From assembly GCA_045601465.1 (NCBI GenBank), contig JAZRZU010000134.1, forward strand, positions 1-32,545: a stretch of DNA of 32,545 bases, written 5' to 3'. The DNA comes from RGIG3009 sp045601465 (lineage in GTDB: Bacteria > Bacillota > Clostridia > Oscillospirales > Acutalibacteraceae). The position numbers and the translations under genes are program-made. Position 1 is the first letter of the stretch; the number at the start of each line of letters is the position of its first letter. The notes beneath the pieces were generated by a model. It made no database searches. It was given only the letters and a program-made list of their open reading frames with translations, and was not told where the DNA came from. This document shows, in pieces, positions 1 to 7,428 of the stretch.

Positions 1-438
1 CACCGTAGAACGGCTTAAAATAGCACTGTATACGTAAAAATAAGGGTTTTCTGTTGTAGAAGCAATCAGCGTAATATTCCCGTTTTCAATATGTTCCAAC
101 AGAGTTTGCTGTTGTTTCTTGTTAAAATACTGGATTTCATCCAAATATAACAAAATACCGTTAGCCCCGGCAAAGGTGTCGATCTCATCCAGCACTGCAC
201 GGATATCCGCCGTCGAGGCGGTCGTTCCATTTAACTTATGTAACCGCATGGATGAACGCTGCGCAATGATGCGGGCAAGTGTTGTCTTCCCTACTCCCGA
301 CGGACCGTAAAAAATGAGATTGGGAATATTGCCCGATTCAATCACGTTTCGCAGAGCTTTGCCCGGTGCTATCAAATGCTGTTGACCAACCATTTCATCC
401 AACGTATTGGGACGCATTCTATCGGCAAGTGGCGCCAT
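1..438 (-). CDS. rarA: Replication-associated recombination protein A (RarA/MgsA), 5' part only
   Basis: This is the first 146 residues of an AAA+ ATPase of the RarA/MgsA/WRNIP1 family, which acts at stalled replication forks; the gene runs off the left edge. The N-terminus has the family pattern ADRMRPNTLDEMVGQ, followed by a Walker A loop (GPSGVGKTT, about residues 45-53) and a Walker B stretch (LYLDEIQYFNKKQQ) that includes the family-typical Q-rich hinge after the DEI. A start at 436-438 is supported by an AGGTGAT ribosome binding site just upstream and by a good promoter at 461-489. The gene is transcribed away from nth. The C-terminal MgsA domains are outside the window, so integrity of the gene cannot be judged. 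Confidence 0.93.
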   Translation of the reverse strand, partial: MAPLADRMRPNTLDEMVGQQHLIAPGKALRNVIESGNIPNLIFYGPSGVGKTTLARIIAQRSSMRLHKLNGTTASTADIRAVLDEIDTFAGANGILLYLDEIQYFNKKQQQTLLEHIENGNITLIASTTENPYFYVYSAILSRSTV

Positions 439-460
439 GTCTATCACCTACTTCTTTCTT

Positions 461-489
461 ATCATACTGGTTTTTACAAAATTATGCAA
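461..489 (-). promoter_or_regulatory. Sigma-A promoter of rarA
   Basis: Reading the minus strand, TTGCAT (484-489) and TATGAT (461-466) are separated by exactly 17 nt. The start codon of rarA follows about 22 bases beyond the -10 box, leaving a short leader holding the ribosome binding site. Confidence 0.75.
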
Positions 490-502
490 CCCTCTTTTAC
501 GA

Positions 503-531
503 TTGACAGTATTTTTTCCACATGATAAAAT
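503..531 (+). promoter_or_regulatory. Sigma-A promoter of nth
   Basis: TTGACA (503-508) and TAAAAT (526-531) are spaced by 17 nt. An in-frame ATG at 522 lies inside this promoter, so it cannot be the translation start; the ATG at 549, about 11 nt after the predicted transcription start, is preferred. This promoter is back-to-back with that of rarA. Confidence 0.78.
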
Positions 532-548
532 ACAAGACGGTGATAAAG

Positions 549-1193
549 ATGACAAGAAAAGAAATTGCCAGGCGTTCAGTAGAGATGTTAGCCAAACAAT
601 ATCCCGATGCAACGTGCTCCTTGACAGCCGATAACGCTTTTCAATTACTGGTTGCTACTCGTTTGTCGGCACAATGTACCGACGCACGAGTCAACCTGGT
701 AACACCGGCATTATTCAAACGGTTTCCCACACCGGAAACCCTTGCCAAAGCTACGCCCCAAGAAGTTGAGCCCTATATTCGTTCTTGCGGCTTATATAAG
801 ACAAAAGCAAGAGATCTTGTGAAGATGGCCAACCAGATCTGTGATCATTTTAACGGAAACGTACCGGATACGATCGACACCTTAACCACGCTTGCCGGTG
901 TGGGCCGAAAAACAGCCAATTTAATTTGTGGCGACGTATATGGTATGCCGGGTGCCGTCGTAGCGGACACGCATTGCATCCGCATTTCCAATCGACTGGG
1001 ATTATGCGATACCAAAGATGCCCGCAAAGTGGAGAACAGCCTACGACGGTTATTACCGCCCGAGCAAAGCAACGACTTTTGTCATCGACTGGTATTGTTT
1101 GGACGGGATATTTGTTCCGCACGTTCCCCCAAATGCAACGACTGTCCGTTATCGGATTTTTGCAAAGGCAAGACCCTCGTCTCCAAAAATTGA
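549..1193 (+). CDS. nth: Endonuclease III (DNA glycosylase/AP lyase)
   Basis: A 214-residue protein, close to the 211 residues of the E. coli enzyme. Nth removes oxidised pyrimidines in base excision repair and nicks the abasic site. The helix-hairpin-helix LAGVGRKTA carries the catalytic lysine (about K121), the catalytic aspartate is in VADTH (about D140), and the C-terminal iron-sulfur loop has four cysteines (about 189, 196, 199, 205) in the C-x6-C-x2-C-x5-C pattern. A longer reading from 522 is possible on paper but would start within the promoter. The ribosome binding site (GGTGAT) is modest. The 3' end overlaps the convergent membrane-protein gene by 112 bases. Confidence 0.95.
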   Translation: MTRKEIARRSVEMLAKQYPDATCSLTADNAFQLLVATRLSAQCTDARVNLVTPALFKRFPTPETLAKATPQEVEPYIRSCGLYKTKARDLVKMANQICDHFNGNVPDTIDTLTTLAGVGRKTANLICGDVYGMPGAVVADTHCIRISNRLGLCDTKDARKVENSLRRLLPPEQSNDFCHRLVLFGRDICSARSPKCNDCPLSDFCKGKTLVSKN

Positions 1194-1540
1194 TACAAGG
1201 GAATGGCAAGTAATCCCAGCCCGCCCCATAATACACTGTAAAGTAAACATACTTGTCCATGGAGATTGATCGGTAGATTGCTGTAATCCCAAACGTTGAG
1301 TTTCAAGCACCGATTAAACAAGCACCCGCTAACATATTCGACCACCGTAACAGCTGCTGCGCATGCAGTTCCTTTGACAAATACCCCTCGTCGCTGTAAC
1401 CGCATACCGATCTTACCAATAAGATGAAAACAGGCGCCTCCCACCAAAAACATCGACCAGTGACTATGGCCACGCCACAAAATTTCGATTACATTATATG
1501 CGCCGCCGCCAATACAAAATAATCGGATAAATTTCCGCAT
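1082..1540 (-). CDS. Small membrane protein, putative ABC-transporter type IV family (PF06541/CmpB-like)
   Basis: A 152-residue, strongly hydrophobic protein with about four membrane segments. It has the recurrent family features: a GGGAYNVIEILWRG segment near the start, then SHWSMFLVGGACF, and near the end NVWDYSNLP and GQVCLLYS. The family is annotated as putative ABC transporter permease, but the role is not established. An ATG at 1538-1540 is preferred over the GTG three codons earlier because GATGAGGTG sits 6 nt before it. The last 37 codons (112 bases) lie over the convergent 3' end of nth, and the final residues look less conserved. No promoter of its own is obvious; the upstream peptidase gene ends in a terminator. 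Confidence 0.7.
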   Translation of the reverse strand: MRKFIRLFCIGGGAYNVIEILWRGHSHWSMFLVGGACFHLIGKIGMRLQRRGVFVKGTACAAAVTVVEYVSGCLFNRCLKLNVWDYSNLPINLHGQVCLLYSVLWGGLGLLAIPLYQFLETRVLPLQKSDNGQSLHLGERAEQISRPNNTSR

Positions 1541-1574
1541 ATACAACACCTCATCACAAGTGTTGCCATATCTT

Positions 1575-1615
1575 AAAAAAATACACCGAAGGCATTTCCC
1601 TTCGGTGTATTTTTT
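1575..1615 (-). terminator. Intrinsic terminator after the M23 peptidase gene
   Basis: An almost perfect hairpin with arms around ATACACCGAAGG and CCTTCGGTGTAT; the A/T flanks give a U-tract when read on the minus strand, and one on the plus strand too. It overlaps the stop codon of the peptidase gene and separates it from the small membrane protein gene. Confidence 0.85.
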
Positions 1616-3017
1616 ATCGTTTTACGTAATTAAGCGGGTTTACCAACACGCCGTTTTTAATCACTTCAAAATGTAAATGCGGACCGGTCGAAAAGCCGGT
1701 ACTGCCCACTTTGGCGATATACTGTCCCTGTGCTACTTTATCCCCTGCTTTAACATCCAACTTACTACAATGGGCATAGCGGGTTTTAAACCCGTTCCCG
1801 TGGTCGATTAGCACATAATTGCCCCAACTGTTGTGGTACTGTGCCTCGATGACCGTACCGCCATCCGAGGCAATGATGGGTTTTCCATTGGTACTGCCGT
1901 TGGCAATATCGATCGCACCGTGCATCACGCCCCAACGGTTGGTAAAAAAGGATGAGATCTGTTTGGTATACGGCAGCGGCCAGATGAAAACACCGGTTGC
2001 TTTTCCATCGCCAAGCTCAGTTTTATCGTTATATTTTTGCGCTCCTATCAATACCACACGGTCTACCGGCGCCTTTATCGTTTCGGTTGCTAACACCGTT
2101 TGATACCGTTTCTTTCCGCCCACTAGGATCTGTTGCGCAAATACACGTTGACTACCGTTTTTTCCACGCACTTGTACGATCTCATACCCCAGCGGCAAAG
2201 TGTCGGTTTCTTGGTATACCGTTTTATATCTCACCGTCTCGGTATATTCCAAATTCCGCATGGTCTTAACAGTCAATGTCTTTAAGCACTCGGTAATGCT
2301 TTCCAAAGTCGTCAAAGCAGAAAGCGGATAAATACCCTCGGCTAATTGAACCTGATGTAAAAAGCCTACGCCATCATCAAGCGGCGTCTTGTGCTTGGAC
2401 AAGACACTATTCATCACCTCGTCCAGCTGTGTGCGTGTACGAAGCGCTCCACGAAATACACCATCAACAAACAATCCGACACCCGAAAAAAGTTCGTCGT
2501 CTACCGCTTGTAAAATACGGTTGCTGACCTCTTGTGCCTGCAAAAGCGTATCCGCTTTCAGCACCTCAACATGCATCGTCGGTGCCTGTTCAACCACAAA
2601 CGACTCATCGGCATTGATAACCGAATCACGCACAATCGTGGCTGCATCAGCATACACACCCTCGTCGGCAATATACCCAATCGATGTACCGTTATAACTC
2701 AACGCTAACGCAAACTCAGCGCCTGTCCAATACTGTATCGTTAGCACCAACAAAAGTGATGTGGTGATCGGTAACAGGAGGTTGCAAACTGTACGGGACA
2801 TTTTGCGCCACCCCTGCGCATGATGCTCCACATATAAAGCCCGCAAGTGCCGACTCACTAACCCGTTCCATAAACGACGAAAGGCGTGGGCTATCGGCAC
2901 CCAAAGCAACCGTGTGAAGCGAACCAGCATTTTCAGGCATCGAACCGAACGTACGCCAACCATAAAACAAACCATATACGCCGTTTCAAGCCATGAAGCA
3001 AATTTTTCGTATTTCAT
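1614..3017 (-). CDS. Membrane-anchored M23 metallopeptidase with G5 domain
   Basis: A 467-residue protein expected to act on peptidoglycan outside the membrane. After a basic N-terminal region there is one membrane segment (about residues 81-98, LLLPITTSLLLVLTIQYW), a long extracellular region, a G5 domain (starting near ETVRYKTVYQETD and ending near IKAPVDRVVLIG) and a C-terminal LytM/M23 domain. Zinc ligands of the lysostaphin type are visible: His and Asp in HGAIDI (about H366, D370) and HLHFEV (about H447, H449). The ATG at 3015-3017 is chosen because AAAGGGGG precedes it; a TTG ten codons upstream would put that site inside the gene. It may serve in growth or sporulation-linked wall remodelling; that is inference. 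It has its own promoter. Confidence 0.92.
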   Translation of the reverse strand: MKYEKFASWLETAYMVCFMVGVRSVRCLKMLVRFTRLLWVPIAHAFRRLWNGLVSRHLRALYVEHHAQGWRKMSRTVCNLLLPITTSLLLVLTIQYWTGAEFALALSYNGTSIGYIADEGVYADAATIVRDSVINADESFVVEQAPTMHVEVLKADTLLQAQEVSNRILQAVDDELFSGVGLFVDGVFRGALRTRTQLDEVMNSVLSKHKTPLDDGVGFLHQVQLAEGIYPLSALTTLESITECLKTLTVKTMRNLEYTETVRYKTVYQETDTLPLGYEIVQVRGKNGSQRVFAQQILVGGKKRYQTVLATETIKAPVDRVVLIGAQKYNDKTELGDGKATGVFIWPLPYTKQISSFFTNRWGVMHGAIDIANGSTNGKPIIASDGGTVIEAQYHNSWGNYVLIDHGNGFKTRYAHCSKLDVKAGDKVAQGQYIAKVGSTGFSTGPHLHFEVIKNGVLVNPLNYVKR

Positions 3018-3056
3018 GTCGTTCGATACCCCCTTTCTTTCCAACAAAACGTGGTT

Positions 3057-3085
3057 AGTATACCATATCGACGCAAAAAATGCAA
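3057..3085 (-). promoter_or_regulatory. Sigma-A promoter of the M23 peptidase gene
   Basis: On the minus strand TTGCAT (3080-3085) and TATACT (3057-3062) are 17 nt apart. No terminator is visible between luxS and this promoter, so readthrough from luxS is also possible. Confidence 0.75.
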
Positions 3086-3086
3086 A

Positions 3087-3545
3087 TCAGACAGGATAGA
3101 CCAAGTCTTCAACTGTCCAGTTTTTTAAAATTCCAAGTTGTGTTGCGGCATATTGCCGAGCCGTATCCAGATCATGTTCCAAATAATTTCCACATTCAAT
3201 TTTGGTTGCTCCCGGGATCTCACCGGTATAGGAAGCGATAAAAGATAATGTCTCCCTCACCAATAGCAGCACCTGTTCGTGAGTCATGCCACGGGTGAGA
3301 AAATAAAAACCTGTTCGGCATCCCATTGGGCCGAAATACACAATTTTATCCTCATATCGGCTGTTTCGAACATACGTAGCAAACAGGTGCTCTAACGTAT
3401 GCATACCAGCTGTCTCCAAAAACGGCGGCATATTCGGGCGGACAAGCCGTAAATCATAGGTAACAATCTCCTCGTCGGTACGGGAAATATACAACCCTTC
3501 GGTCAATGTATCGTGGTTAATTTGAAAACTTTGAATTTGTTTCAT
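3087..3545 (-). CDS. luxS: S-ribosylhomocysteine lyase (autoinducer-2 synthase)
   Basis: A 152-residue LuxS. The enzyme cleaves S-ribosylhomocysteine to homocysteine and the AI-2 precursor DPD, completing the activated methyl cycle in the cytoplasm. The metal ligands are in MHTLEHL (His49, His53) and in the ECGNYLEHDL segment (Cys118); FGPMGCRTGF is also typical. The start codon overlaps the stop codon of the upstream pseudouridine synthase gene (ATGA at 3542-3545), implying translational coupling. No Pfs/MTAN gene, its usual metabolic partner, is in the window. Length is slightly under the usual 155-170 residues, but all motifs are present. Confidence 0.97.
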   Translation of the reverse strand: MKQIQSFQINHDTLTEGLYISRTDEEIVTYDLRLVRPNMPPFLETAGMHTLEHLFATYVRNSRYEDKIVYFGPMGCRTGFYFLTRGMTHEQVLLLVRETLSFIASYTGEIPGATKIECGNYLEHDLDTARQYAATQLGILKNWTVEDLVYPV

Positions 3546-4426
3546 AAATCAGCCTCCAAGCCATGTTTAATAAGACATTCTCGCATATCCGACGGTAAGG
3601 GGCTGGACAACATCATTCTTTCCCCTGTCAAAGGATGCGTAAAATGCATTTCGGAACAATGTAATGCCTGACGGGGCATAACCGATTCATCCGTACCGTA
3701 CATGGTATCACCGGCAAGCGGAAATCCAAGCCACGACATATGCACCCGTATTTGATGGGTTCGACCGGTTTCTAAGTGCAACCGAACAAGGGTAATGGTA
3801 CCATCCCCTGCAAGCGCTTCATAATGCGTACAACTGGGTTTCCCACCGGCTCCTACTTCACGAGTTATTGTGCAACCGTCTTTAATGCGAATGGGTTGTT
3901 GAATGATCCCTTTCCCTTCCAGTTTGCCAAGCACGATCGCCAAATACGTTTTTTTCACCTTTTGTGCGAGCGCATATGCAATATGAGAATTTTTAGCAGT
4001 CAACAATAAACCGCTGGTATTGCGATCCAAACGATTGGTGGGGCGAAATGCGATGGATTGGCCGTTTTTGGCATAATAGCCAACTACAACGGAAGCAAGC
4101 GTCGGTTCCGGTTTAAACGCCGAAGGGTGTACCGCAATATAGGGTGGCTTGTCCACTACCAACAACGAATCGTCCTCATAGATAACCGACAGCGGTAGAT
4201 CCACAGGCTCAACCCGAATAGCATCCTGCGGTAACTGTAATTCCAACACATCATTTATCCGTATACGGTCTATACTGCGTCGATGCTCGCCATTTACCAT
4301 AATACCGTTTTCGGTGTGTTTGAGTCGTACAACCATTCTTGATGAAAAACCGTGTCCCTGTCGCAAAAAGGTTTGCACTGTCTCTCCGTCATATTCGGGC
4401 GGAACAGTAAAAGTTAAAGTTGCCAT
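3542..4426 (-). CDS. RluA-family pseudouridine synthase
   Basis: A 294-residue protein with an N-terminal S4-like RNA-binding part (about residues 5-70) and a pseudouridine synthase domain. The catalytic motif TNRLDRNTSG carries the essential aspartate (about D134), and ETGRTHQIRVH is the second family signature. These enzymes isomerise uridine in 23S rRNA or tRNA; the exact target (RluD-like or other) cannot be told from motifs alone. The ATG at 4424-4426 has AGGAGG 5 nt upstream; the GTG two codons earlier is too close to that site. It is the first gene of an operon with luxS, using the promoter at 4446-4474. Confidence 0.9.
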   Translation of the reverse strand: MATLTFTVPPEYDGETVQTFLRQGHGFSSRMVVRLKHTENGIMVNGEHRRSIDRIRINDVLELQLPQDAIRVEPVDLPLSVIYEDDSLLVVDKPPYIAVHPSAFKPEPTLASVVVGYYAKNGQSIAFRPTNRLDRNTSGLLLTAKNSHIAYALAQKVKKTYLAIVLGKLEGKGIIQQPIRIKDGCTITREVGAGGKPSCTHYEALAGDGTITLVRLHLETGRTHQIRVHMSWLGFPLAGDTMYGTDESVMPRQALHCSEMHFTHPLTGERMMLSSPLPSDMRECLIKHGLEADL

Positions 4427-4445
4427 ACGCACCTCCTGCGGATGT

Positions 4446-4474
4446 ATTATACGGATTTTTCACAAAAAATGCAA
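4446..4474 (-). promoter_or_regulatory. Sigma-A promoter of the rluA-family/luxS operon
   Basis: On the minus strand TTGCAT (4469-4474) and TATAAT (4446-4451) are 17 nt apart, followed by the AGGAGGTG ribosome binding site. It lies back-to-back with the metG promoter. Confidence 0.8.
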
Positions 4475-4489
4475 GTCAGCGAAAAAGAC

Positions 4490-4517
4490 TTGTTTTTTTA
4501 ATAAAATCTGTTAAAAT
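4490..4517 (+). promoter_or_regulatory. Probable promoter of metG
   Basis: TTGTTT (4490-4495) and TAAAAT (4512-4517) are 16 nt apart, followed by AAAGGAGG and the metG start. The leader is only about 25 nt, so a T-box control element, common for aminoacyl-tRNA synthetase genes, is absent here. Confidence 0.55.
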
Positions 4518-4547
4518 AAGGAATGTACCAAAAAAGGAGGTCTTCTC

Positions 4548-6473
4548 ATGGACAATCGGAAGTTTTATATCACAACGGCAATCGCCTATACCTCACGTAA
4601 GCCTCACATCGGTAACGCCTATGACGTTGTGTTGGCAGACATGATCGCTCGGTATAAGCGAATGCAGGGCTACGATGTCCATTTTTTAACGGGCTCCGAT
4701 GAACACGGTCAAAAGATTGAGCAATGTGCAAAGGAACAAGGCATTTCTCCCAAAGAGTATGTGGATGGTGTAGCTGCGCAGATCAAAATGGTTTGGGACA
4801 AGCTCAACACCTCTTATGACCGTTTTATCCGCACAACCGATACTGACCACGAATCGGCTATTCAGGCAATTTTCGAAAAATTGTACGAACAGGGCGATAT
4901 CTATAAAGGAAAATACGAAGGCAAGTATTGTATCCCCTGCGAGTCCTTTTTCACCCCCTCGCAGCTCAAAGACGGCAAATGTCCCGACTGTGGCCGTGAA
5001 GTGGTTGACGCAAGCGAAGAGGCTTATTTCCTGCGTCTTTCCAAGTATCAGGACCGTCTACTGAAATATTATGAAGAAAACCCGGATTTCATCAAGCCGG
5101 ATTCACGCCGCAACGAAATGATCAATAATTTCTTAAAACCCGGCCTTTCGGATTTGTGTGTATCCCGCACCTCTTTCACTTGGGGAATCCCGGTATCGTT
5201 TGACCCCAAACATATCACCTATGTGTGGTTGGACGCACTCTCCAACTATATTACCGGTGTCGGTTATCATCCCGACGGAAGCGGTGAGCTATTTACAAAA
5301 TACTGGCCTGCCGACCTACATGTTATCGGTAAAGACATTGTCCGTTTCCACACGATTTACTGGCCGATTATTTTGATGGCGCTGGGTCTGCCACTCCCCA
5401 AACAAGTGTTGGGTCACCCCTGGTTATTATCCGGCGAAGATAAAATGAGTAAATCCAAAGGCAACGTGCTGTACGCCGATGAACTGGCAGACAAATTTGG
5501 CACCGATGCCGTGCGGTATTATCTGCTGTCCGAAATCCCCTTTGCCCAAGACGGCACCATTACCTACGAAAGCTTTTTGAACCTATATAATGCCGATTTG
5601 GCAAATACACTTGGCAATCTTGTTAACCGCACCATCGCTATGACCAACAAATATTTTGGCGGCACTGTAAAGGCAAACGGCTTTGCGGGCGGCGATACCG
5701 ATGCCGAATTGTTAAAAACCGCAGCGCAGACCGTCCAACGTTTTACAGAATTGATGGACGTGTATCATAATGCCGAGGCGGCACAAACCGTTTTGAATTT
5801 GGCAAAACGATGCAACAAATACATCGATGAAACAGCGCCCTGGGCACTGGCGAAAGATGAAAACAGCCGTAAGAAACTGGAAACCGTATTGTACAATCTA
5901 TTGGAGTGTATCCGTCTTCTCACTATTATGCTGCGTCCCTTTGTACCGGAAACCACCGACAAGATGGCGGCACAGATGAATCTCAGCGATTTAACGTTAG
6001 ACGCATTACAGTTTGGTGCTGTCGCCGTTCATACAGTCGGCACACCGGAACCGCTGTTTGCACGTGTCGACGTGGAAAAAGCGTTGGCAGAGTTGGCCGC
6101 CCAAGCTCAAACGGTGCAAGAAGACGAAACAAATACGGTCGCTTTCTTGTCACAAATCGGTATTGATGAGTTCGCCAAAGTCGATTTGCGGGTTGCGAAG
6201 GTTGTGGATTGTGAACCCATTAAAAAATCCAAGAAATTACTCAAATTGACATTGGATGACGGCAGCGGAACACCTCGTACCGTAGCCTCCGGCATTTCTT
6301 TGTGGTACACACCCGAAGAATTAAAGGGACGTAATGTCATTGTGGTAGCCAACCTCAAACCCGCTGTATTATGCGGTGTGGAAAGTTGCGGCATGATTCT
6401 GGCTGCGGACGACGGCGATGCTGCGAAAGTTATTTTTGTGGACAATCTAAAACCCGGCTCTCAAATTCACTAA
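4548..6473 (+). CDS. metG: Methionyl-tRNA synthetase
   Basis: A 641-residue class I synthetase that charges methionine to initiator and elongator tRNA. The HIGH-type signature is KPHIGNAY (about 18-25), the KMSKS loop is intact (299-303), and a single zinc knuckle is formed by Cys128, Cys131, Cys145 and Cys148 (CIPC and CPDC). The C-terminal region (about 530-641) is the EMAP/Trbp111-like OB fold that helps tRNA binding and dimerisation. The start at 4548 follows AAAAAGGAGG by 7 nt. It is monocistronic, bounded by its own promoter and a strong terminator. Confidence 0.98.
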   Translation: MDNRKFYITTAIAYTSRKPHIGNAYDVVLADMIARYKRMQGYDVHFLTGSDEHGQKIEQCAKEQGISPKEYVDGVAAQIKMVWDKLNTSYDRFIRTTDTDHESAIQAIFEKLYEQGDIYKGKYEGKYCIPCESFFTPSQLKDGKCPDCGREVVDASEEAYFLRLSKYQDRLLKYYEENPDFIKPDSRRNEMINNFLKPGLSDLCVSRTSFTWGIPVSFDPKHITYVWLDALSNYITGVGYHPDGSGELFTKYWPADLHVIGKDIVRFHTIYWPIILMALGLPLPKQVLGHPWLLSGEDKMSKSKGNVLYADELADKFGTDAVRYYLLSEIPFAQDGTITYESFLNLYNADLANTLGNLVNRTIAMTNKYFGGTVKANGFAGGDTDAELLKTAAQTVQRFTELMDVYHNAEAAQTVLNLAKRCNKYIDETAPWALAKDENSRKKLETVLYNLLECIRLLTIMLRPFVPETTDKMAAQMNLSDLTLDALQFGAVAVHTVGTPEPLFARVDVEKALAELAAQAQTVQEDETNTVAFLSQIGIDEFAKVDLRVAKVVDCEPIKKSKKLLKLTLDDGSGTPRTVASGISLWYTPEELKGRNVIVVANLKPAVLCGVESCGMILAADDGDAAKVIFVDNLKPGSQIH

Positions 6474-6479
6474 ACCAAC

Positions 6480-6511
6480 GGGCGCAAGAACTTTTCTTGC
6501 GCCCTGTTTTT
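6480..6511 (+). terminator. Intrinsic terminator of metG
   Basis: An 11-bp perfect stem (GGGCGCAAGAA with TTCTTGCGCCC) with a 3-nt loop, followed by TGTTTTT. The tatD start lies 13 bases later with no clear promoter between, so tatD may depend on readthrough. Confidence 0.88.
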
Positions 6512-6523
6512 CGAGGTAATACT

Positions 6524-7285
6524 ATGCGTATTTTTGATTCCCATGCTCATTATTTAGATACCGCTTTTGACCAAGACCGTGATGCCTTGTTACAGAAATT
6601 ATTTGACACGGACGTCTGCGGAATTATCGAGTCGGCAACTTGTGCCGAAAGCTCGAAACAGGCAGTAACGCTTGCACACCGCTACCCTCGTCTTTTTGCA
6701 TCGGTCGGCATTCATCCCGAAGCAGCAGACAAGGCAACCGACCAAGATTTTGATACCTTACGTCAGTTATCAGCCGACAAAAAAGTAGTGGCAATCGGTG
6801 AAATCGGGTTGGATTATCATTACGAAGATGCCTGCCCTCGTTCTGTGCAAACCGATTGGTTTTGCCGTCAACTTTCTCTGGCAAACGCATTACAGTTGCC
6901 GGTAATCGTACACGACCGTGAGGCTCACGAAGATGTGTTAAATATTTTAAAACAATATCGTCCAAAAGGCGTTGTGCATTGTTTTTCCGGTAGTGCTGAA
7001 ATGGCAAAAGAAATTATTAAATTGGGAATGTATATCGGTATTGGCGGTGTTGTCACCTTTAAGAATGCCCGTAAGTTGGTAGAGGTTGCCGCCGCCATTC
7101 CTCTCGATCGTTTTTTGCTGGAAACCGATGCCCCCTACCTCGCCCCCGTGCCGTATCGTGGCCACCGCTGTGATTCCTCGTTGATTGCCTACACCGCCGC
7201 AACCGTTGCCGACATTCGGGGCATCGGCATCCATGAAGTACTATCCGCCGCTGAGCATAATGCCTCTGTCTTGTATGGCGTTTAA
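6524..7285 (+). CDS. tatD: TatD-family metal-dependent DNase
   Basis: A 253-residue TIM-barrel hydrolase. TatD-family enzymes act as metal-dependent 3'-5' exonucleases or in D-Tyr-tRNA quality control in some bacteria. The metal ligands are visible: DSHAH (His7, His9), GEIGLDYHYED (Glu93), VIVHDREAH (His130), VHCFSGS (His152) and LETDAPYLAP (Asp202). The ATG at 6524 is preferred because the longer open frame from 6371 would run through metG and its terminator. A GAGGT ribosome binding site precedes it. It sits next to metG, an arrangement conserved widely in Firmicutes. Confidence 0.94.
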   Translation: MRIFDSHAHYLDTAFDQDRDALLQKLFDTDVCGIIESATCAESSKQAVTLAHRYPRLFASVGIHPEAADKATDQDFDTLRQLSADKKVVAIGEIGLDYHYEDACPRSVQTDWFCRQLSLANALQLPVIVHDREAHEDVLNILKQYRPKGVVHCFSGSAEMAKEIIKLGMYIGIGGVVTFKNARKLVEVAAAIPLDRFLLETDAPYLAPVPYRGHRCDSSLIAYTAATVADIRGIGIHEVLSAAEHNASVLYGV

Positions 7286-7295
7286 CCTTTTATTT

Positions 7296-7323
7296 AAAGC
7301 ACGCTATCTCGGCGTGTTTTATT
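7296..7323 (+). terminator. Probable terminator of tatD
   Basis: A 9-bp stem (AAAGCACGC with GCGTGTTTT, one G-U pair) with a 7-nt loop, running directly into TTTTATTTC. Confidence 0.65.
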
Positions 7324-7367
7324 TCTTTATGTGGATAGTGCTTGCCTTTTGTGTCGAACCAGTTTTC

Positions 7368-7397
7368 TTGACAAATGCGGTATTTTTTGGTTATAAT
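7368..7397 (+). promoter_or_regulatory. Sigma-A promoter of pgcA
   Basis: TTGACA (7368-7373) and TATAAT (7392-7397), both perfect consensus, are 18 nt apart. The pgcA start follows about 31 nt later behind GAAAGGATG. Confidence 0.8.
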
Positions 7398-7428
7398 AAT
7401 CCTAACGCCTTTTAGAAAGGATGCTTTT

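Noticed and set aside
4475..4547. T-box or other leader for metG
   Set aside because: The gap to the promoter is too short and lacks T-box sequence words.
6371..6523. Longer N-terminus for the TatD protein
   Set aside because: It would run in another frame through the end of metG and the terminator; the MRIFDSHAH start with its own ribosome site is the family N-terminus.
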